DNA of 64,000 bases from positions 9,682-73,681 of the forward strand of contig JAQUJJ010000001.1 in NCBI GenBank assembly GCA_028681035.1, in the 5' to 3' direction. Made by a program: the position numbers and the translations under genes. The DNA comes from Candidatus Cloacimonadota bacterium (lineage in GTDB: Bacteria > Cloacimonadota > Cloacimonadia > Cloacimonadales > Cloacimonadaceae). Positions 52,643 through 60,807 of this stretch are shown piece by piece (the stretch's first letter is position 1; every line of letters begins with the position of its first letter). Below the pieces are notes generated by a model that saw only the letters and a list, made by a program, of their open reading frames with translations, was not told the DNA's origin and did no database searches.

Positions 52643-52669
52643 AAAAAAAACCGGCTTATCGCAGCCGGT
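52643..52669 (-). terminator. Intrinsic terminator of the C39-like peptidase gene
   Basis: ACCGGCT (52650-52656) pairs with AGCCGGT (52663-52669), followed by eight T on the minus strand. Confidence 0.88.
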
Positions 52670-52703
52670 AAAAGTCAGTATTTAGCTCATTACAAAGGCT
52701 ATG

Positions 52704-53660
52704 TTACTGCCCTGTATTGCTGGTTTGGTTTATGATGCCTTTATCTGGCAGGCGGGTTGTGTCGTTCATCGATGGAACATCAGAGAAGTATTTACTATAA
52801 ACGATACGGAGATTCTGCTTGTTACTATTCAGCGTAGAAACATCTGGAAGTTCGTATAAAAGATCAACTTTAGCACTGGCAAGTACATCTGAATACTGGT
52901 AATCAACTGTACGGAGAAACTTTCCCTCTATATCAAACAAACCAAGAATAAAGAATCCTGAAATATCAACAGAAAGCTTGTTTTGCAGGGTTACATATAC
53001 ATCTGCTGGGTGGGGCAGCTTATTTATATCATATAAAAAGAACTCATCATTTTGAACAGGAACAACGTAGATTTCACTTTCTAGCTCAAACGCTTCTTCA
53101 TCTAACCAGTTTCCTGAATAAGAACGCGCTGAACGAAAACCACCAAAGTACGCCAAAGTTCGTTGCTCGAATTTATCCATGCCGGGGTCATTAACTATAT
53201 ATGATGAAGCTTTCTTGGGATCACCCTCTCTTTTTACTACCAGCACCCAATGGCTACGTCTGCCTGCCACTTTTACAATTACTTTATTGCCTAGATCAAG
53301 TTGTGTGGACAAAAAGTCCCAATCGTTGCGTTTGGTACATTGGGCAACTAGTTCCAAACCTAAACCGCTACCATCCATCTCTCCGGGTATTTGCCAGCGC
53401 ATATTGTTGCCAGCATATCCGCCGTTTTGGCGCAACCAGTCATTAAGACGGTCGGGAGTAATATGGGGATTGGATGCTTCGGCATTAAGCAGCATAGAGA
53501 GGCAGCTAAGCACACATCCGCTGCTGCCAATAGAAGAGCCGCTACTGCCTAAGCGGTCTTTATTCCAGCGCGTATCGCTCTGTGAGAACCAACTGAAATT
53601 GTCGGCAATAAGAGGTAAGGACAGTGTCATTATCAAGATTAGTGTCGTTATTTTTTTCAT
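52704..53660 (-). CDS. Secreted C39-like cysteine peptidase
   Basis: 318 residues. Signal peptide (1-19), then a papain-like C39 fold: WFSQSDTRWNKD supplies the oxyanion Gln, GSSGCVLSCLSMLL the nucleophile Cys (about 49), SHWVLVV the His (about 137) and IVNDPG the Asp/Asn (about 156). The remaining about 140 residues are a beta-rich, unassigned domain. No ABC exporter is attached, so this is a free secreted hydrolase rather than a bacteriocin processor. The substrate could be a cell-wall or dietary peptide. Confidence 0.85.
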   Translation of the reverse strand: MKKITTLILIMTLSLPLIADNFSWFSQSDTRWNKDRLGSSGSSIGSSGCVLSCLSMLLNAEASNPHITPDRLNDWLRQNGGYAGNNMRWQIPGEMDGSGLGLELVAQCTKRNDWDFLSTQLDLGNKVIVKVAGRRSHWVLVVKREGDPKKASSYIVNDPGMDKFEQRTLAYFGGFRSARSYSGNWLDEEAFELESEIYVVPVQNDEFFLYDINKLPHPADVYVTLQNKLSVDISGFFILGLFDIEGKFLRTVDYQYSDVLASAKVDLLYELPDVSTLNSNKQNLRIVYSKYFSDVPSMNDTTRLPDKGIINQTSNTGQ

Positions 53661-53908
53661 ATAGTTTCTGCTTCGTTTAGTGGTAAAGATAACAATAAGT
53701 TACAGCATTTAGGACACTCAAAGTGATATACGATATCTGTCAAGTTAGTTTTTTTAACTTGCCAAATATCTTAGGGTGCAAACAATGGCTAAGAATGAAA
53801 AAGATAGACCTGCGATGAGAGATTTTGTCTGGCATCAAGGGTGAAAAGATTCTTTTCGCCTCTTGTATCCCCTTCTTAATCTGCCTCCCGCAGCCAAAGG
53901 AATATATT

Positions 53909-54181
53909 ATGCCCCTTAAACGCCATGTAGTAAGCATCATTGTGGAAGATATCGAACACGCTTTTCAGCCAGTTTCAGAGCTACTGCACAACTATGCATC
54001 CAATATCCTTATGCGGGTTGGATACCCAATGCGTGATTGGGGTGTATCTGTGATATTTCTCATTATGGAACTTAGCATTGCAGAGATGGGTGCTTTTTCC
54101 GGTAAACTTGGGCAGATAAAATCTGTTAAAGTAAAAGCCCAAACCTTGAAGATTGAAAAAGGAGATATACATGAAGATTAG
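53909..54181 (+). CDS. TM1266-type iron-only hydrogenase system regulator
   Basis: 90 residues with the ACT/NikR-like ferredoxin fold. VSIIVEDIEHAF, ELLHNYASNILMRVGYPM and GAFSGKLGQIKSVKVKAQ match the TM1266 family, which sits near [FeFe]-hydrogenase maturation genes in many anaerobes. The frame is open upstream to 53825, but AAAGGA precedes the ATG at 53909 and homology starts there. It overlaps hydG by 11 bp. Confidence 0.85.
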   Translation: MPLKRHVVSIIVEDIEHAFQPVSELLHNYASNILMRVGYPMRDWGVSVIFLIMELSIAEMGAFSGKLGQIKSVKVKAQTLKIEKGDIHED

Positions 54182-55580
54182 CATTGAAGGAGTTCGCTCA
54201 TTCATCCCTAATGGCGAAATTGAGAGACTGTTGGAAGCCGGGAAGAATGCCGACGCAAGCCGTATCAAAGAAATTATCGCAAAGTCACTGGATAAAAACC
54301 GCCTCAATCCAGATGAAACAGCCGCCTTGATTAGCGTTAAAGACCCAGAACTTAGACAGCTAATTCTGGAAGGCGCACATGAACTGAAAGAGCGCATTTA
54401 TGGCAATAGGATAGTGCTATTTGCTCCCCTATATGTAGGGAATGAGTGTATTAATGATTGTGTATATTGTGGTTTCCGTATTTCTAATAATGAATGTCAA
54501 CGTGCAACCTTAAGCCATGACGACCTAGTTGCCGAGACTAAAGCACTGGTAGAAACCGGACACAAGCGGCTGATTATGGTTTATGGTGAACATCCGATGT
54601 ATAGCCCCGAGTTTATCGCCGAGACGGTGCAAACAGTTTATGATACCAAGTATAAGAAGGGCGAAATACGCAGAGTTAACATCAATGCAGCTCCCATGGA
54701 TATAGAAGGTTTCCGTACGGTTAAATCTGTGGGGATTGGCACATACCAGATATTCCAGGAAACCTACCACGAAGAAAGCTATAAAAAGCTGCATCCCAAG
54801 GGACCCAAAAGCAGCTTTCTCTGGCGTTTAGATGGCTTGGATAGAGCTATGCAAGCAGGGATAGATGATTTGGGTATTGGAGCTTTGATGGGCTTGTATG
54901 ATTGGCGGTTTGAAGTGATGGGTTTGCTTTATCATACTATCCACCTTGAAGATCGTTTTGGAGTGGGTCCTCACACCATTTCTTTCCCTCGCATTGAACC
55001 TGCCAATGGTACAGATTATACTACCCATCCGCCGTATCAGGTTTCTGATGAAGATTTTAAGCTGTTGGTAGCAATACTGCGTCTTAGCGTGCCCTACACA
55101 GGTATGATACTTACCGCCAGGGAACCAATAGCCGTGCGTAATGAAATCCTGCGCTACGGGGTTTCTCAGATTGATGCCGGCAGCAGTATCGGCGTGGGAG
55201 ATTATTCTCATAAAGATGACGAATCTAAGAAGAAAAGCCAGTTTGTGCTTGGTGATACACGCAGCTTGGATGATGTTATATATGAACTGGCAAAAGGTGG
55301 ATACATTCCTTCTTTTTGCACTTCATGCTACCGTGCAGGTAGAACTGGTGAACACTTTATGGAGTTTGCAGTTCCCGGCTTTGTAAAAAGATTCTGCACG
55401 CCCAATGCACTGCTTACTTTTGCGGAATATCTACACGATTTCTCCAGCGAAAGAACTCGAACTACGGGTTTAGAGCTGATTAAAACAGAGATTTCTAATA
55501 TTGAAGACGAAACTATGAAAGCTTCGGTAAAAGAAAAACTGCAACAGATGCAAGCAGGGAAGAGGGACTTGTACTATTAA
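54171..55580 (+). CDS. hydG: [FeFe]-hydrogenase maturase HydG
   Basis: Radical SAM enzyme that cleaves tyrosine to give the CO and CN ligands of the H-cluster. 469 residues: SAM cluster motif CINDCVYC (CX3CX2C, about 86), and the HydG-specific C-terminal cluster CTSC plus a third Cys after 22 residues (CTSCYRAGRTG...FC). The last feature separates it from ThiH. The ATG at 54171 follows AAAAAGGAG; an upstream ATG at 54153 is less likely. hydE, hydF and the hydrogenase are not in the window. Confidence 0.95.
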   Translation: MKISIEGVRSFIPNGEIERLLEAGKNADASRIKEIIAKSLDKNRLNPDETAALISVKDPELRQLILEGAHELKERIYGNRIVLFAPLYVGNECINDCVYCGFRISNNECQRATLSHDDLVAETKALVETGHKRLIMVYGEHPMYSPEFIAETVQTVYDTKYKKGEIRRVNINAAPMDIEGFRTVKSVGIGTYQIFQETYHEESYKKLHPKGPKSSFLWRLDGLDRAMQAGIDDLGIGALMGLYDWRFEVMGLLYHTIHLEDRFGVGPHTISFPRIEPANGTDYTTHPPYQVSDEDFKLLVAILRLSVPYTGMILTAREPIAVRNEILRYGVSQIDAGSSIGVGDYSHKDDESKKKSQFVLGDTRSLDDVIYELAKGGYIPSFCTSCYRAGRTGEHFMEFAVPGFVKRFCTPNALLTFAEYLHDFSSERTRTTGLELIKTEISNIEDETMKASVKEKLQQMQAGKRDLYY

Positions 55581-55591
55581 AGGATAGAAGA

Positions 55592-55640
55592 TAATAAAAA
55601 CGAGGCTAACACGACCCTGATAGGTTATGTTAGCCTCTTG
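55592..55640 (-). terminator. Terminator shared by hydG and the EEP-fold gene
   Basis: GAGGCTAAC (55601-55609) pairs with GTTAGCCTC (55628-55636) between convergent genes. TTTTTATTAT follows on the minus strand, so it mainly ends the EEP gene. The plus strand has only a weak TTGATTGTTT. Confidence 0.82.
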
Positions 55641-55645
55641 ATTGT

Positions 55646-56584
55646 TTAAGGTTTATTCTTGGTATTGGGACTTGCTAGTCTGATTCCTACAGGGCGATGA
55701 TCAGATATCGCAGTTTTGTAATATATCCATCCGCCTAACCATATTTCTGCAAGAATAGCACGGCAGTAACTTCCTCCGGCTGTAAAATCATCAAACAGCT
55801 CGTTGCTTATCAGGATGTGATCTAAGTTGCTGCGATAGCTAGGGTATGAGAAGTTTATATCGATAGGGTTAAGAGCAAGGGGCATATCGGCAAAAAGATA
55901 TTCTAAAGGCTTGTTGATGAAGGTCATGAATACATTGTATTCAGGGGGGTCTTGGATTTGGTCGTTCATGTCACCAAGAATAACCACTTTTTTATCGGGG
56001 AGATTGGTGGTTACGTACTGATCCAGTTTCTGGCATGCGAGCAGCCTGCGGGTTTCATTGTCCCATGCATCGGTCAAATCAATAACATTATCATCATAAG
56101 CTTTCAAATGGTTGTTTATGATATAGTATTGTTGATTCTGCCATGTTACGTCCAACACGTAGGGACGGCGAGGAAAGGGATTGGATTCGCTGGTGTATAT
56201 TGGATAGCTACTATTCACTGTTACAGTGCGCGTGTCATATAAATATCCCAAATTAGTGTCATTAGTATTAATGGTGCTAACAAGTGCACTGTAATTTGGG
56301 ATCGAAGCTGCCATAGTATAGAACGCTTGACTATTACTGATTTCCTGGAAGGCTATTATATCAACGTGCAGTGCGCTAATCACCTCCGCTAGTACTGGTA
56401 TGTTTGTTTCTGGTCTGGGGAAGTTTAGAATATTCCAGGTTACAACATCTAGGGTTTGATCGGTTCCAAAATTGACAGAGCTTGGAGTATCAGGCGGAAC
56501 ATCAGACGGGTTTAAGACAGTGTTCTTCCCACACCCTGTAAACAACAGCAAAATAATCACTGCCGTACAAAACGTATATTTCAT
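55646..56584 (-). CDS. Lipoprotein of the endonuclease/exonuclease/phosphatase family
   Basis: 312 residues. Signal peptide with lipobox LLFTGC (Cys18), then an EEP fold: VVTWNILNFPRPE (Asn), IIAFQEIS (metal Glu), INNHLKAYDD (His), VILGDMNDQ (Asp-Asn), NLDHILIS and a final SDHRPVGIRL (Asp-His). All catalytic positions are present, so it should be an active Mg-dependent hydrolase outside the cytoplasm, on nucleic acid or on phosphoesters. Confidence 0.9.
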   Translation of the reverse strand: MKYTFCTAVIILLLFTGCGKNTVLNPSDVPPDTPSSVNFGTDQTLDVVTWNILNFPRPETNIPVLAEVISALHVDIIAFQEISNSQAFYTMAASIPNYSALVSTINTNDTNLGYLYDTRTVTVNSSYPIYTSESNPFPRRPYVLDVTWQNQQYYIINNHLKAYDDNVIDLTDAWDNETRRLLACQKLDQYVTTNLPDKKVVILGDMNDQIQDPPEYNVFMTFINKPLEYLFADMPLALNPIDINFSYPSYRSNLDHILISNELFDDFTAGGSYCRAILAEIWLGGWIYYKTAISDHRPVGIRLASPNTKNKP

Positions 56585-56771
56585 TATTATCCTTCTTTTA
56601 AAAAATCTAAGCTATGAACTGCTCTAATTTGCACTCATAACTTATAGTCCAGTTTGTTACTTTGATGTTTGTTGCAAGGAAACAGCCAAAAACCAGAATA
56701 ATAACGCTACTCTTTATCGAACTTGGAAGAAATATTGCTTATCTTATTGGCAGACTAATTAGGAGGACCTA

Positions 56772-59700
56772 ATGAAACAGCATATAGCTTTGTTTTTGCT
56801 TCTGGGTATCAGTATCCTGGGAGCAGTTGGAACAGACCATTATCAAGCCACGAATAGTGGACTTAGGGCACAATTGGAATCTGTGAGGTTAGCCCCGATG
56901 CTGCCTCAGATTGCTGATGTTGACGAAGGTGATGCTTCTGCCCCTACGCCTACGATAACAAAAACCTACGCTTTTCCCTTCCATCATGCTGAGTTGCAAA
57001 TCTCAAGCATGTTATGGAACGTTTATGATAAACAGCATAACTTCTTATACACAGATGCTCAGCGCATAAGCTCTGTCTTGCAGGTTGCCCATACATTTCA
57101 GTTTAGAGAGATGGCGGGTGTTACCATAAAGATTGAAAGCCAAGTTGAAACACCTGAGAATATCAGAACCCTAGTAAATGTAGATTTTGAGCTAATAGGG
57201 AGTGATCCCATTGTATTCCCAGAAACTGTTTCTGCCGCATTTGTTGATGCTTACGAAGCTCTAGCTGATAACTACGACCAATCCTACCTTCGCAACCTAC
57301 CCCTGGCACGTCCTAAAATGCTGATTATCAGTCACGCTGCATTAGCTGAATACCAAATCTCATATATTAACTGGAAGCGTTCTCTTGGTTTTGATGTTTA
57401 TGTGGTAAACAAAGCTGATATCGGCAACTCCATACAGGAGATAAAGAGCTTTATTGCCAGCCATTACCAACAGTATAAGTGTGATTATTTGTTTCTTTGG
57501 GGAGACACGACGGGCAATTTCCCGATTCCGACAAACTTCTACCCCTCTCCTGAATATGCAGAAAATGATGCAGACGACAATTACTTTGTGACCTTAGAGG
57601 GAGATGACTATTTCCCTGAAATGCTTGCAGGTCGTTTTTCCTTCAACGATGCTTTTGAATTCATCACGATGGTTAATAAAACCATTGCATACGAAAAAAC
57701 ACCTATCATGAACAACACTGCATGGATGAAACGTAATTTGGTGGTGGCAGGAAATTATGCCGAAGGTAACCTCAGACCTTCAACACCTATATCCATGTCT
57801 CAATGGCTGCGCACTAAGATGATGAATCATGGATATGCACAAGTGGATACAGTTTATTATCCACCAAGTTTTCCCGGTACATTTAATATCAGAACCGCCA
57901 TCAACCAGGGAGTTCAATTTATTAGTTACAGAGGTTGGGGAGACGCCAACGGTTGGCATTATCCATATTTTCACACATCTGATCTGAGTACTACCGAAAA
58001 TGGTGCTAGAATGCCGATAGTGTTTTCTATTGTCTGCAATACTGGTGATTTTGCCAACTCTGTAAATCCGAGCTTTGGTGAAGCGTGGATGAGGAGGGGA
58101 TCTACATCCACTCCCGGAGGATGTGTTGCCTTTGTTGGTCCTTCAGATTTACATACTAAAACTCGCCTAAACAATGCCATATCCAGTGGTGCATTCCGCA
58201 GTATATTAGACCTTGGTGTGCGAGGTTTTGCCAGCAGTGTATTAATGGGCAAGGTAGAGCTGTACAAGAACTTTCCTAATGATATTGCCCCTGATCAGTA
58301 TGTAGCGTTTTATTATCACGTGTATAATATTTTAAGTGATCCCAGTATGAATATGTGGGTTCTGGTTCCCGACACAATTCCAGAAAGCGTAATAGATGAA
58401 GGGCTTAGCTTCGCTCAAAGCGACAGTCACATCAGAATCTCTGCTGCGAACCTGGATGGAGCAATGGTTAGCGGAACAAAGAATGGCACTGATTTCACCT
58501 ATACTAAGGTGCTAAGTGGATATGCAGTTCTGCCCATAGACCCCACCATGGAAGGAAATCTTACCATTACTATCAGCAAACCCAATTTTGTACCCCTGGT
58601 TAAAGAGCTTAACCCTGTTGGTACTGCTAAAATTGGGATAATCTCCAATAGTATGGCAGAACAGCTTGTTAACCCTGCCACTACCACAACTGTTAGCCTT
58701 GGTTTTAAAAACTTTTCTACTGCTGCCTACAACGGAGTTAACGTTACTATATCTGCAAACAATCCTGGCATCAGTTTCACTCAGGCAAATCAGACTATTT
58801 CAGCTATCGCTCCGGGAGCGGAGACAAGCCTTAGCTACGAGCTACTAGTAGCACCAACCCTCAGCCCTGGAGAGGTGATAGATTTTACCATTACTATGGA
58901 CAATCCCTCTGAGCAACAACTATTCCAGCTAAAAACAGGTGGTGCTGCGATTCGTATCATAGCCTATCAAGGACAGATAATCCCCGGGCAGATTAATAGC
59001 GTCCAGTTTACGGCAACCAATACAGGAAATGTTGCCATGAACGATATCAGTATCCAGCTTGAATCAAATACTACTGCCGCTACGGTACAGCTGAACCCTG
59101 TCAATATTGGAACATTGGCACCAGGAGAATCCACTCAGTTCTTTGCTACAATAACACTCCCTTCCAATGTGTGGGACGGAAGAAACCTTCCCCTTAGATT
59201 CACAGCATCGAATGCAACTGGTTACTCATACTTTAGTTTCTATTCTGTTACTGCTGGCACACCAGGTACAAATGATCCCACGGGTCCAGATGAATATGGC
59301 TATTTTGCCTATGATTCCAGCGATACAGAATATGCCCAAGTACCTGTTTATGACTGGGTGGAGATTGACCCTCGTGATGGTGGACAGGGACAGGTATATC
59401 TAGTGCCGGATGATGGCAATAAAACAGTGCCATTACCTTTTACGTTCCGATTCTACGGCATGGATTACAATTCAGTAACCATGTGCTCGAATGGGTGGAT
59501 ATCTTTCATTCCCTCTAACATGGTAGATTTCTATAACAGCTATATTCCCGCTGCTATGGGACCATATACATTGGTTGCTGGATATTGGGACGACCTTAAA
59601 GGCATGAAAGTTGTAGTTGATAGCACAACCGTACATTACAACGATATGCGGGTTTGTTACTGGCATGATACAGCCAACAACCGCTATATAATCGAGTGGA

Positions 59701-60290
59701 ACGATGCCTATAATCAATATACTATTGGTGCTTTGGAAGATGCTTCATTAGAAAAGTTTCAGATAATACTTTATCCAAGAGAAGGCACTGATGGTGATGT
59801 TGTAGTTCAATATCACACAGTTGACAATCCTGGATTAACAACTAACTACAGTACTGTTGGCATTGAGGATCATACCCAACTGAGGGGCTTAACCTATACG
59901 CATGGTAATACTTACCCTCTTACCGCTACAACTCTTGCTGCGGGCTTAGCCATAAAATTCACCACCACCGCGCCGGATAACTATGTTTCAAACGAGGATT
60001 TGGTTAGTTCGCTACCCATTACAAATCTTCGTAACTATCCCAATCCCTTCAACCCCAGCACTACAATCTCTTTCACCGCAAAATCCGCAGGCATAGCGAA
60101 ACTGAATATATTCAATCTAAAAGGTCAGCTAGTAAAATGCCTTGCCGATGGAGTTTTGCCAAAAGGTGAACATAAGCTTGTTTGGGACGGAAAGGATGCT
60201 GATGGCAATGTGGTTAGCTCTGGAATATACTTCTATAATCTGGAAATGGGTTCCTATAAAAACGTTCGCAAAATGCTAATGATGAAATAG
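56772..60290 (+). CDS. Gingipain-like C25 cysteine peptidase with T9SS sorting domain
   Basis: 1172 residues: signal peptide (1-18), a C25 propeptide-like region (about 60-180), the caspase-like C25 domain (about 185-545), CARDB/Ig-like beta domains (about 620-830), a further beta-sandwich domain (about 860-1075) and a type-A sorting domain starting at YPNPFNPST (about 1092-1172). The nucleophile is C422 (IVCNTGDF). The canonical GHG histidine position is Trp (W389 in YRGWGD), with H396 nearby. AGGAGG precedes the ATG. Likely a cell-surface endopeptidase for protein feeding; PorU is less likely. Confidence 0.9.
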   Translation: MKQHIALFLLLGISILGAVGTDHYQATNSGLRAQLESVRLAPMLPQIADVDEGDASAPTPTITKTYAFPFHHAELQISSMLWNVYDKQHNFLYTDAQRISSVLQVAHTFQFREMAGVTIKIESQVETPENIRTLVNVDFELIGSDPIVFPETVSAAFVDAYEALADNYDQSYLRNLPLARPKMLIISHAALAEYQISYINWKRSLGFDVYVVNKADIGNSIQEIKSFIASHYQQYKCDYLFLWGDTTGNFPIPTNFYPSPEYAENDADDNYFVTLEGDDYFPEMLAGRFSFNDAFEFITMVNKTIAYEKTPIMNNTAWMKRNLVVAGNYAEGNLRPSTPISMSQWLRTKMMNHGYAQVDTVYYPPSFPGTFNIRTAINQGVQFISYRGWGDANGWHYPYFHTSDLSTTENGARMPIVFSIVCNTGDFANSVNPSFGEAWMRRGSTSTPGGCVAFVGPSDLHTKTRLNNAISSGAFRSILDLGVRGFASSVLMGKVELYKNFPNDIAPDQYVAFYYHVYNILSDPSMNMWVLVPDTIPESVIDEGLSFAQSDSHIRISAANLDGAMVSGTKNGTDFTYTKVLSGYAVLPIDPTMEGNLTITISKPNFVPLVKELNPVGTAKIGIISNSMAEQLVNPATTTTVSLGFKNFSTAAYNGVNVTISANNPGISFTQANQTISAIAPGAETSLSYELLVAPTLSPGEVIDFTITMDNPSEQQLFQLKTGGAAIRIIAYQGQIIPGQINSVQFTATNTGNVAMNDISIQLESNTTAATVQLNPVNIGTLAPGESTQFFATITLPSNVWDGRNLPLRFTASNATGYSYFSFYSVTAGTPGTNDPTGPDEYGYFAYDSSDTEYAQVPVYDWVEIDPRDGGQGQVYLVPDDGNKTVPLPFTFRFYGMDYNSVTMCSNGWISFIPSNMVDFYNSYIPAAMGPYTLVAGYWDDLKGMKVVVDSTTVHYNDMRVCYWHDTANNRYIIEWNDAYNQYTIGALEDASLEKFQIILYPREGTDGDVVVQYHTVDNPGLTTNYSTVGIEDHTQLRGLTYTHGNTYPLTATTLAAGLAIKFTTTAPDNYVSNEDLVSSLPITNLRNYPNPFNPSTTISFTAKSAGIAKLNIFNLKGQLVKCLADGVLPKGEHKLVWDGKDADGNVVSSGIYFYNLEMGSYKNVRKMLMMK

Positions 60291-60328
60291 GGTTAGCAGG
60301 TTAGTTAACAAGTTAAAAAGTGATAAAT

Positions 60329-60356
60329 AAGCCCCGGACTTGGGTTTGGGGCTTTT
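60329..60356 (+). terminator. Intrinsic terminator of the C25 peptidase gene
   Basis: GCCCC and GGGGC form the stem core (AAGCCCC...GGGGCTT extended), followed by TTTT, about 40 bp after the stop codon. Confidence 0.8.
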
Positions 60357-60409
60357 CAATTATACCGTAGCGCAACCCATAGTTTCTTTGAGATGTAGCA
60401 CAACCCACC

Positions 60410-60433
60410 GTAATAACAGCCGCCTCGGCTGTT
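60410..60433 (+). repeat. Family C hairpin, copy 4
   Basis: GTAATAACAGCCGCCTCGGC plus TGTT, followed by ACGAGACGTGTGACTTTAC, a tail shared with the 19488 copy (ACGAGGCGTGTGAACTTAC). Confidence 0.75.
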
Positions 60434-60504
60434 CTAAAACGAGACGTGTGACTTTACGAAAAGTAAAATGCTAAAAATGGATAAACAATACTCCCCACAA
60501 GGAT

Positions 60505-60622
60505 GCTTGCTGAAACCTCAGGTGATTCCCACGTGATTCCCATGTGATCCCCACGTGAAAGCGTGGGATTCACGTGGGAAGTTCCTCTGTACTACCCAAG
60601 ACTGGTTCAAGGGCATAGCAAG
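60505..60622 (+). repeat. Family B repeat, copy 2 (CACGTG-rich)
   Basis: GCTTGCTGAAACCTCAG, three 11-bp units GTGATYCCCAY, a GTGAAAGCG turn, an inverted GTGGGATTCACGTGGGAA arm, then GTTCCTC and a tail like copy 1. The last direct unit and the inverted arm give a stem of about 17 bp with few mismatches. Confidence 0.87.
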
Positions 60623-60738
60623 ACTTTATCGTATTATCTCATTTACAGTCTAGGGACATTCACTATCTTCTTTCTTACCTACCAAAATAGAATCTGAGCT
60701 ATATTTAGCAATCTACACAGATGACTGCTAAAAACAGC

Positions 60739-60768
60739 TTGACAAAAACCCAGAGCCGCTTATTATAT
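60739..60768 (+). promoter_or_regulatory. Sigma-70-like promoter of htpG
   Basis: TTGACA (60739-60744), 16-bp spacer, TATTAT (60761-60766), about 40 bp before the ATG. No CIRCE-type or HrcA inverted repeat was seen, so heat control, if any, is not visible here. Confidence 0.65.
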
Positions 60769-60807
60769 CTCCAGATGAACATATAAAGACCTATAAGGAG
60801 TTTTAAC

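Larger units (their letters stand above)
52116..52703. other. Gene-free region with REP-like cluster and family A copy
   Basis: Between convergent units. Holds a family C hairpin (52120-52143), a REP-like cluster (52230-52445), the third family A palindrome (52551-52634) and the terminator of the C39 peptidase gene. No ORF is credible. Confidence 0.75.
60291..60807. other. Gene-free region with terminator, repeats and htpG promoter
   Basis: 517 bp. Holds a terminator (60329-60356), a family C hairpin (60410-60433), a family B repeat (60505-60622) and the htpG promoter (60739-60768). No ORF. Confidence 0.75.

Noticed and set aside
52704..53660. Bacteriocin-processing C39 peptidase
   Set aside because: It has a signal peptide and no ABC transporter domain, and no small leader-peptide gene lies nearby.
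56772..60290. Identification as PorU, the T9SS sortase
   Set aside because: Size and family are similar, but no other T9SS gene is adjacent and the multi-domain C-terminal half suits a secreted surface peptidase better.
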